Below are positions 57,205 through 64,000 of a stretch of DNA of 64,000 bases, in pieces. The notes under the pieces are model-generated. The model saw only the letters and a list, made by a program, of their open reading frames with translations. It made no database searches and was not told the origin of the DNA. The stretch is from Pseudomonas sp. SID14000 (GTDB lineage Bacteria > Pseudomonadota > Gammaproteobacteria > Pseudomonadales > Pseudomonadaceae): contig NZ_NFZQ01000005.1 of assembly GCF_002165135.1 (NCBI RefSeq), positions 124,001 through 188,000 of the forward strand, given 5' to 3'. Position 1 is the stretch's first letter; every line of letters begins with the position of its first letter. The position numbers were made by a program, and so were the translations under genes.

Positions 57205-59040
57205 TCAGGCTGCCTTCTGCCGCGACTCGACCAGCGCCCACCAATCCTGCAAGGTCGGCGAGGCGGCCAGCTCCTCGAAGCTCACGTCAATGCCACGCGC
57301 CTTCAACTCGCTAGCCAGTTTCATCACCTGCAGCGAGTCCAGACCGTAAAAGATCAGGTTCTCCTGTGGGTCCAGATCTTCGCCGTCTTCCAGCAACTGC
57401 ATCAGGCGCGTCTGCAGCCACTGGCGAGTGGTTTCCACTGCCAGCAAGTGGCGCAACTGCTTTTTGTCGATCTTGCCGACGGCGGTCAGTGGCATGACAT
57501 CGATCATGCGAATGCGGTCCGGCAGCTTGAACTCAGCGATGCCCAGCTCCAGCAGATGGCGACGCAGGGCCGGGCCCTTGAGCGCGGGGTTGCGCGACAC
57601 CACAAAGGCGCAGCTCTTCTCGCCGAGCTTGTCGTCAGGCATGGCTACCAGGCCAGCGTGGGTCACCTCCGGGTGCAGCACCAGCAAGTTCTCGATCTCC
57701 TCGGAAGCAACCTTCTCGCCGCCGCGGTTGATCTGGTCCTTGATCCGACCTACCACGCGCAGGTCGCCGCTCGGGGTCATCTGCACCAGATCGCCGGAAT
57801 AGTAGAAACCGTCCCGGTCGAAAGCCTTGGCGTTCTGCTCCGGGCTCTTGTAGTAGCCACAGAAGGTATACGGACCGCGGGTCGCGAGCATGCCTGCAAC
57901 GCCCGGGGCCACCGGCACACCGTCCTCGTCGACGATCTTGATTTCGTCGCCAGGGCTGACCGGGCGGCCCTGGGTAGTAAACACCCGCTCGTCGCTGTCA
58001 TCCAGGCGGGTGTAATTGATCAACCCTTCAGCCATACCGAACACCTGCTGCAGGCGACAACCGAGCACCGTCGGCACCTGGCGCGCCAGAGAGTCGGCGA
58101 ACACCGCCCCGCCAACCTGCAGGTACTCCAGTGATTGCAGTTGATCGCGATGTGCCGGCGCCGCTTGCAGCCACAGCGCTACAGCGCTGGGCACCAGGGC
58201 AACAGTGTTGACCTCGTGGCGCTGCACCAACTCGAAGCAGCCCAGCGGCTCCGGATTGGCCGCCATGACCACGCAACCGCCGGCATGCATCACGCCGAGG
58301 GCACCTGGGGAGCTGAGCAGGAAGTTGTGCGCCGCCGGCATCGCGCACAGGAAACGGGTATTGGCATTCAGCGCGCAGACTGCGGCACAGGCCCTGGCGT
58401 TGTAGTGATAATCGTTGTGGGTGCGCGGGATCAACTTCGGCGTGCCGGTGCTGCCACCCGAAAGCTGAAACAGCGCGACCTGGTCGGCGGCAGTTGGCGC
58501 ATAGGCCACCGCCTTTGCCGCAGGGATATCGAGCCACTGCGCCAGGCTGCGCTCGGACTCATCTTCGCCCAGTAACAGGGTGACCTGCGGGCGAGTATCA
58601 ACCTGCTCGAAGAGCCCGATGAAGCTATCGTCGCGGAACACCTCGTGCTCACGGGAAGCGACCAGCAGCTTCGGCGCAATCTGGGTGGCGTAGGCGGTCA
58701 GCTCCAGCTTGCGGTGGCTGTACAGCGCATTGAGTGGTGCAATGCCGGCCTTGAGCAGGGCGAACAGGACGACGTAGAACTCGGCAACGTTGGGCAACTG
58801 CACCAGTGCCGTGTCGCCTTGGCCGAGGCCACGCTCGGCCAGGCGCGACGCCAGGTTGGAGGACAGCCGGTCAAGGTCGGCGTAGCTGAACCGGCGCTCG
58901 CCGCAGATCACCGCCACGGCATTGGGCTGGGCCTGGCAACGGTCATGGAGGATCTGCGACAGCGGTTGGTCGATCCAGAAACCGAGGTCACGATAGGTTT
59001 GCGCCCGGTCCTCGGGCCACTGATTGAATTCAAGAGTCAT
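57205..59040 (-). CDS. pmsE: salicylate-AMP ligase with fused aryl carrier domain
   Basis: PmsE activates salicylate with ATP and loads it on its own carrier domain to start siderophore assembly. In the 611-residue protein, the adenylation domain (about 1-520) has LFQLSGGSTGTPKLIPRTH, FGMAEGLINYTRLDD and GGEKVASEEIE. A C-terminal aryl carrier (about 535-605) has the phosphopantetheine Ser in FYGLDSLQVM. PchD and VibE lack this fused carrier. The start is uncertain between the Met at 59040 and one 15 bp upstream. It follows pmsC by 27 bp. Confidence 0.92.
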   Translation of the reverse strand: MTLEFNQWPEDRAQTYRDLGFWIDQPLSQILHDRCQAQPNAVAVICGERRFSYADLDRLSSNLASRLAERGLGQGDTALVQLPNVAEFYVVLFALLKAGIAPLNALYSHRKLELTAYATQIAPKLLVASREHEVFRDDSFIGLFEQVDTRPQVTLLLGEDESERSLAQWLDIPAAKAVAYAPTAADQVALFQLSGGSTGTPKLIPRTHNDYHYNARACAAVCALNANTRFLCAMPAAHNFLLSSPGALGVMHAGGCVVMAANPEPLGCFELVQRHEVNTVALVPSAVALWLQAAPAHRDQLQSLEYLQVGGAVFADSLARQVPTVLGCRLQQVFGMAEGLINYTRLDDSDERVFTTQGRPVSPGDEIKIVDEDGVPVAPGVAGMLATRGPYTFCGYYKSPEQNAKAFDRDGFYYSGDLVQMTPSGDLRVVGRIKDQINRGGEKVASEEIENLLVLHPEVTHAGLVAMPDDKLGEKSCAFVVSRNPALKGPALRRHLLELGIAEFKLPDRIRMIDVMPLTAVGKIDKKQLRHLLAVETTRQWLQTRLMQLLEDGEDLDPQENLIFYGLDSLQVMKLASELKARGIDVSFEELAASPTLQDWWALVESRQKAA

Positions 59041-59067
59041 AAGGGGATCACACATCGGGGAGTCGGA

Positions 59068-60237
59068 TTAATGGGAAACGCCGCAAGCGCGCAGCATGGT
59101 GCGCAGCTTGGTCTGGACTTCCGCCCATTCAGTGTCGGGTTGCGAGGATTCGACGATGCCGGCGCCGGCGAACAGCCGTACCCGGTTATCCTTGATCGTG
59201 CCGCAGCGGATGGTCACCACCCATTCGCCGTTACCCTGGGCGTCACACCAGCCCACCATGCCGCTGAACAGGCCCCGCTCGTGGTGCTCCACAAAGCGGA
59301 TCAGACGCCGCGCCAGTTCGGTCGGGTAGCCGCAGACTGCCGGGGTGGGGTGCATCCGGCAGGCCAGTTGCAGGGCGTTGACATGAGGGTCGATCAGGGT
59401 GCCTTCGATGCGCGTCGACAGGTGCCACAGTGCCGGGGTACTGACCAGCGAGGGCCGAGCCGGAACGTTCAGTTGCAGGCACATCTCGCCGATTCGCGCA
59501 GCAATGTCGCTGGTGACGAACTCGTGCTCGTAGTGATCCTTTTCCGATGCCGCCAGCCACTCGGCATTTCGCCGGTCAGCTTCCGCATCTGACATTCGCC
59601 TGGCCGAGCCGGCCAGTGGATTGGAGACAAAGCTGACACCCTCCTTGCGCACCAGAAGCTCCGGGCTGACCCCGACCAATGTGCCGCCATCGGCCATCGG
59701 TACACGGAAGTGATAGCCGCTGGGATTCTGTGCCCGCAAGTTGCGAACGATGGTGTCGACATCGACCCGGTCGGCAAACACCAGTTCGCGCTGGGTCGAC
59801 AATACCGCCTTGCGCACATCGCTATGGCGGAAGTTGACGATGGCCTGCTCAACTGACCGCTTGAAGCCCAGTTCGCCGGGAAAATCCTGCTGTTCAACAA
59901 GTGTCGGCAGGTTTCCTTCGGCCACTGCCTCGACATCGCCGCAGTCCCTCCATCGACTGTGTTCGGGGATATACAGGCAAGACGCCTCGCGCGGGTCGAA
60001 CGGCACGGCGCCGACGATCAGCGGGTTGGCCTGCCCGGCCTGGCGAGCACGCTCGAAGGCCTGCGCCAGAGCCTTCTGAAACGCACCCCCGGCATCGTCG
60101 CCGTCAACGGCAGGGGTTTCAACGCGTTGCATGGCTCCGCTGACAGCCAGCTCTCGGCCACCCGAGGTGAACGAGAATGTTCCCCCCTGTTGTTGTGCCC
60201 CGTCCATGTCACCCGTCATGAGGACGTTCGTGCTCAT
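59068..60237 (-). CDS. pmsC: isochorismate synthase
   Basis: PmsC converts chorismate to isochorismate, first step to salicylate. The 389-residue chorismate-binding enzyme has [38 protein letters not shown] (metal-binding Glu residues), [10 protein letters not shown] and [13 protein letters not shown], plus the C-terminal [13 protein letters not shown] precedes the ATG. It is the first gene of pmsCEAB. The Fur box in the divergent region puts it under iron control. Confidence 0.93.
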   Translation of the reverse strand: MSTNVLMTGDMDGAQQQGGTFSFTSGGRELAVSGAMQRVETPAVDGDDAGGAFQKALAQAFERARQAGQANPLIVGAVPFDPREASCLYIPEHSRWRDCGDVEAVAEGNLPTLVEQQDFPGELGFKRSVEQAIVNFRHSDVRKAVLSTQRELVFADRVDVDTIVRNLRAQNPSGYHFRVPMADGGTLVGVSPELLVRKEGVSFVSNPLAGSARRMSDAEADRRNAEWLAASEKDHYEHEFVTSDIAARIGEMCLQLNVPARPSLVSTPALWHLSTRIEGTLIDPHVNALQLACRMHPTPAVCGYPTELARRLIRFVEHHERGLFSGMVGWCDAQGNGEWVVTIRCGTIKDNRVRLFAGAGIVESSQPDTEWAEVQTKLRTMLRACGVSH

Positions 60238-60276
60238 CGTGGTACAGCCTCCGTGCTAGATCGATCCAAATATATA

Positions 60277-60295
60277 TTGAATCTTAATCATTATC
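60277..60295. promoter_or_regulatory. Fur box of divergent pms promoter
   Basis: TTGAATCTTAATCATTATC matches the 19-bp Fur consensus at 14 of 19 positions, with the right arm TAATCATTATC exact. It lies in an AT-rich 119-bp gap between pmsC and the NRPS gene and could repress both when iron is plentiful. Confidence 0.8.
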
Positions 60296-60356
60296 GTTTG
60301 TAATAATAGAGGACGCCATTTTCAAGGCCTTGTCAATCACGTGATATGAGTCAGCC

Positions 60357-63300
60357 ATGAGAGAGTTAACTTCGATGCAAGCCGCCTGTTGGATCGGGCG
60401 CACTGCTCATGCGGCACTAGGGAAAGTTTCTGCTCACCTGTATGCGGAATTCGACGGCCACGGCTTCGACCTGGACAGACTGCGTACCGCGCTGGCTCAG
60501 GTCAGCCAGATGCATCCCATGCTGCGCCTGCGCATCAGCGACCAGGGACAGCAATACATCGCCCCCCTCGACCAGGCGCCACACCTGGAGGTCGAGGACC
60601 TGTGCGCGATGAGCTTGCAACAGGCCGAACAGCACCTGCTGCAAAAGCGCGAGCGCTGGAGCCACCAACAACTGGACCTGCGCCATGCCAACCCCGTGCG
60701 CTTCAGCGTCAGCCTGCTGGCCGGCGGGCTATGCCGTCTGCACGTCGACACCGACATGATCGCCATCGACCCGTCGAGCTTCCGCACGCTGATGGAAGAC
60801 CTGGCGCGCCGCTACGAGGCCCCGGACCTGCCCCTGCCCGTTACGCCGAGCTTCTTCGACTGGTGGGACCGGGCGTGTAGCGACGATGAGCTCAAGGCCG
60901 CACACGAGCGCGATCGGCGCTGGTGGCGCGAGCGCCTCGGTAGTATCGCCCCGGCGCCAACCCTGCCGCCGCCGACGACGCCGTGCGCCCAGGCCTACAG
61001 CCAGCGCCTGACCACACGGCTCCCGGCTTGCGAACGCCAGGCGCTGACACAGCTGGCGCGCGCACGCCGGTTGACCCTGTCCAACCTGATGCTCGGGCTG
61101 TTCGCCGCGACGCTGGGCGCGCACACCGGGGACCATCGCCTGCGCCTCAACGTGCCAGCGTTCTGGCGCCCGCCACTGGCGGACGGCGTAGATCGCATGG
61201 TCGGAGAGTTCGCCAATGTGCTGATACTCGATGTCGACGTAGCCGCAGCGGCCAATCCGGCGGCAATGTGCGATCAAGTGGCAAGGAACATGGTCGAACT
61301 GCTCGCCCATTGCAGTTATTCCGGGGTCAACGTGATGCGCGACCTGTCGCGTCAGCAGGGCACGCCACAGCTGGCACCGGTGGTCTTCACCAGCGCTCTT
61401 GACCTGCCTGAGGGTGAGTTGCTGTCCGAACAGGTGCGACGCAGTTTCGGCGACATGAACTGGGTGATATCGCAAGGACCCCAGGTGGCCCTGGATGCTC
61501 AGGTGGCATGCGCCGACGGCGGCATCCTGATCAACTGGGACATCCGCCTCGACGCCCTGCCCCTGGCCTGGGTCAGCGAGCTTTTCGAGCGTTTCGTGGC
61601 CTTGGTCAAGGCCGTGGCGGCGAAACCGACGGCGCTCGACCAGTCACTGCCACGCAAGGCCGGCGCCCAGCCGTTGAATGCGCTGCAGCAGGCTTACCTG
61701 CTCGGTCGCGGCACTCAGGTGCCGCTTGGCGGTGTGGCCATGCAGGAATTTCGCGAATACCGCGGACAAATAAACCCCGCGCTGCTGCGCGAACGGCTGC
61801 AGGCGATGGTCGCCCGCCACCCGAGCCTGCGCACCCGCATCGACCCACAGCGGCTGGGGCAGTACGTCAGCGATGAGCAGCAGCTGAACCTGGAAGAAGT
61901 CGACCTCGCTCACTTGCCACGAGACCAGGCACTGCGCGCCATCGACGCACGTCGCGACGATTATGCCCACGCCCACTTCGCAATGGACCGCGCGCCCTGG
62001 AATGTCACGCTGTTCCACCTGGCCGAGGACCAGTTGGTAGCCTTCGTGCGTATGGACGCGCTGATCCTCGACGGCCGTTCGATCGCCACTCTGATGCTGG
62101 AACTGTTCGACGGCTGCGTGCAGGCTGCCCCTGGCGGGGAAAGCGCTGCCACGCCGACCGGGAACGATACGCGCAAGGAAGCCGCCGCCTACTGGGCGGC
62201 AAAGCTGGCCATGGTAGAAAGTGCCCCTCGTCTGCCCTGGCAGGTACCTCTGGAGCAGGCCGGTGCCTCGCGCTACGCGCGTCAGAGCCTGGTCATCGAC
62301 AAGCCGCGTTTCGCGGCGCTGAGCAAGATCGGCGCCCGCCAGCGCCTGTTCAAGAATTCCACGCTGATGGCGGTGGTGCTAGAGGTGCTGTCACGCTGGC
62401 AGGCCGAGGGTGACCTGTGCGTTGCAGTGCCGGTGGCGCCCCAGACCGACACCGTCTTCGCCAACCGCTCCAGCTTTATCGCCGTCAACTGGCAAAACGG
62501 TCCGGCGAGCCTTGCAGAACGCGCCGCGCGCCTGCAGGTGGACGTGCTCGAAGGCCTGCGCCACCTGGCATTTTCCGGCGTCGACCTGGCCCGTCTGCTG
62601 TTCGAGCGCTGCGGCCCCGGCCCGGTCCTGCCGGTGGTTATCACCAACGGCCTGTCCTGGCCCTCGGTACCGGACAACAGCGGCATGCATCTGCACGCTG
62701 GTCTGACCCAGACACCCCAGGTGGCCATGGATATCCGCTTCTGGGCCGACACCGAAGGCGCCTTGCACCTGGATGTCGACTATGCCCGAGACCTGCTTGC
62801 GCCAGCGCTGGTGGCAGGCTACCTGCAGGCCCTGGACAAGGCCATCGAGCAGATCGCCGAGCAGGGCGAGTTTGCCTTCGACGGCAACACCATCATCGAC
62901 ACCCGCCACTACTGCCTGAACAGCCGACCTGACGCTGCCTGTGAGGAGCGCTTCCTGGCACATATCGCCCGCAGGTTGTTCACCCCTGACAACCACAAGC
63001 TGGCGCTGGTCCAGGGTGAACGACACCTGAGTTATGCCGAGCTGGGGGCCGGCGTCGCACGCCTGATCGCCGCGCTACGCAAACGCGGCCTCGACCAAGG
63101 CAAGGTACTTGCCCTGTGCCTGCCGCGCAGCCCGGAGCACACCCAGCTGACCTTGGCCTGCGCGCTGACCGGGGTAATCTGGGTGCCGATCGACGCGGCC
63201 GCGCCCGAAGAACGGCGCCGCTACCTGCTGGACAACTGCCAGCCCGACCTGGTGGTACTGGCCGAGGGCGAGGCGTTCGGCCACCCGGTCGCGCGCTGTG

Positions 63301-64000
63301 CCGAGCTGCTGGCCGAGCCAGCGGCGTCGCCCGTGGCGCTGCCCGACCTGTCACTGAGCGAGGCACCGGCCTACTACCTGTACACCTCCGGCACCACCGG
63401 CCAGCCGAAGTGCGTGGTACTGAACAATCGCGCCACCGCCAACGTGATTGGCGCCACCTTGGCGCACTGGGCCGTGACCGAGCACGACGTGTTCCTCTCG
63501 GTGACCCCGCTGCACCACGACATGTCGGTATTCGACGTGCTGGGCAGCCTGGCCGCCGGCGCTACCCTGGTGCTGCCAGGGCCAGGCGAGGACAAGGACG
63601 CACTGCGCTGGAACCAGTTGATCGAACAGTACCGGGTGACACTGTGGTGCTCGGTGCCGGCGATGCTCGAGATGCTCCTGGCCTGCCGCGCAAGCCATAC
63701 CCTGGCGAGCCTGCGGCTGATCGCCCAAGGTGGCGACTACATAAAGCCGGCGGTGATCGGCGAGCTGCGCGAACTGTTGCCGCAAGCGCGCCTGGTCTCC
63801 CTTGGCGGGCCAACTGAAACCACCATCTGGAGCATCTGGCACGACATCACTGCCGAAGACCGCAGCCAGGTACCCTACGGCCGCCCACTGCCGGGCAACG
63901 GCTACCTGGTACTCGACGGCCAGGGCCGGCATTGCCCCGCCGGCGTGGTCGGGCGTATCTACACCATCGGGGTCAACCTGGCGCTGGGCTACTTGCAGGG
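60357..64000 (+). CDS. NRPS with tandem heterocyclization domains (partial)
   Basis: The frame is open from 60357 to the window edge (1,214 residues so far). I read two consecutive condensation/heterocyclization domains. Cy1 (about 1-435) has DMIAIDPSS at 133-141, [16 protein letters not shown]-like [11 protein letters not shown] and [10 protein letters not shown]. Cy2 (about 440-880) has DALILDGRS at 567-575, [10 protein letters not shown] and [10 protein letters not shown]. An adenylation domain starts near 890 ([20 protein letters not shown] at 1009). The order recalls VibF. It should join salicylate to threonine and form the oxazoline of pseudomonine. It is PmsD or PmsG; which one I cannot tell. 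The start could also be the ATG at 60375, where GAGAG lies upstream. Confidence 0.88.
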   Translation, partial: MRELTSMQAACWIGRTAHAALGKVSAHLYAEFDGHGFDLDRLRTALAQVSQMHPMLRLRISDQGQQYIAPLDQAPHLEVEDLCAMSLQQAEQHLLQKRERWSHQQLDLRHANPVRFSVSLLAGGLCRLHVDTDMIAIDPSSFRTLMEDLARRYEAPDLPLPVTPSFFDWWDRACSDDELKAAHERDRRWWRERLGSIAPAPTLPPPTTPCAQAYSQRLTTRLPACERQALTQLARARRLTLSNLMLGLFAATLGAHTGDHRLRLNVPAFWRPPLADGVDRMVGEFANVLILDVDVAAAANPAAMCDQVARNMVELLAHCSYSGVNVMRDLSRQQGTPQLAPVVFTSALDLPEGELLSEQVRRSFGDMNWVISQGPQVALDAQVACADGGILINWDIRLDALPLAWVSELFERFVALVKAVAAKPTALDQSLPRKAGAQPLNALQQAYLLGRGTQVPLGGVAMQEFREYRGQINPALLRERLQAMVARHPSLRTRIDPQRLGQYVSDEQQLNLEEVDLAHLPRDQALRAIDARRDDYAHAHFAMDRAPWNVTLFHLAEDQLVAFVRMDALILDGRSIATLMLELFDGCVQAAPGGESAATPTGNDTRKEAAAYWAAKLAMVESAPRLPWQVPLEQAGASRYARQSLVIDKPRFAALSKIGARQRLFKNSTLMAVVLEVLSRWQAEGDLCVAVPVAPQTDTVFANRSSFIAVNWQNGPASLAERAARLQVDVLEGLRHLAFSGVDLARLLFERCGPGPVLPVVITNGLSWPSVPDNSGMHLHAGLTQTPQVAMDIRFWADTEGALHLDVDYARDLLAPALVAGYLQALDKAIEQIAEQGEFAFDGNTIIDTRHYCLNSRPDAACEERFLAHIARRLFTPDNHKLALVQGERHLSYAELGAGVARLIAALRKRGLDQGKVLALCLPRSPEHTQLTLACALTGVIWVPIDAAAPEERRRYLLDNCQPDLVVLAEGEAFGHPVARCAELLAEPAASPVALPDLSLSEAPAYYLYTSGTTGQPKCVVLNNRATANVIGATLAHWAVTEHDVFLSVTPLHHDMSVFDVLGSLAAGATLVLPGPGEDKDALRWNQLIEQYRVTLWCSVPAMLEMLLACRASHTLASLRLIAQGGDYIKPAVIGELRELLPQARLVSLGGPTETTIWSIWHDITAEDRSQVPYGRPLPGNGYLVLDGQGRHCPAGVVGRIYTIGVNLALGYLQ

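Overview
The window comes from the chromosome of a Pseudomonas of the P. putida / P. entomophila / P. mosselii type. Protein sequences and gene order (ubiCA, phoBR, phoU-pstBACS, purEK, aspA, acetylpolyamine amidohydrolase, pycAB-pycR, RpiR regulator-zwfC, uvrD, zigA/folE2, cls, cfa, lpd3) match that group. The DNA is GC-rich, coding is dense, and the gaps carry the imperfect palindromic REP elements (gcgggtaaacccgctcccac type) common in P. putida. I see no tRNA, rRNA, insertion sequence, phage or CRISPR array.

Layout. 1-1.8 kb: ubiquinone entry (ubiC, ubiA). 2.2-15.1 kb: phosphate regulon, with phoBR and the convergent block pstS-pstC-pstA-pstB-phoU; Pho boxes precede phoB and pstS. Interleaved are a CNNM/CorC protein, an M23 peptidase and an orphan response regulator. 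15.2-23.7 kb: MFS transporter, thioesterase, mutarotase, small envelope proteins, purEK with a possible attenuating leader hairpin, a LysR regulator and aspA with a clear terminator. 23.8-30.7 kb: AraC regulator, polyamine pair (deacetylase plus periplasmic binding protein), MocR regulator divergent from a PaiB protein and two GNAT acetyltransferases. 30.8-38.4 kb: central carbon, with two-subunit pyruvate carboxylase and its regulator PycR, and an RpiR regulator divergent from G6PDH. 38.5-46.5 kb: uvrD, a Tim44-like protein, a SMI1/KNR4 protein, a CPA2 antiporter, a thioesterase and pdxY. 46.5-50.4 kb: zinc-starvation genes (two COG0523 GTPases, a DUF1826 protein, zinc-independent FolE2) arranged around a Zur box. 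50.4-55.5 kb: cardiolipin synthase, cyclopropane synthase, lpd3.

55.5-64 kb: a siderophore cluster matching pseudomonine biosynthesis. PmsC makes isochorismate, PmsB releases salicylate, PmsE activates and loads it, and PmsA makes histamine from histidine. A divergent NRPS with tandem heterocyclization domains and an adenylation domain runs off the right edge. A Fur box lies in the divergent promoter.

The most unexpected signal is not a gene. The perfect DnaA box TTATCCACA occurs 12 times in the window, and eight copies fall in 1.9 kb inside the zinc-starvation genes, on both strands and in all three codon phases. A smaller group lies in the MocR gene. This looks like a DnaA-binding (datA-like or DARS-like) locus embedded in coding DNA, and I am not aware of a published description for it.
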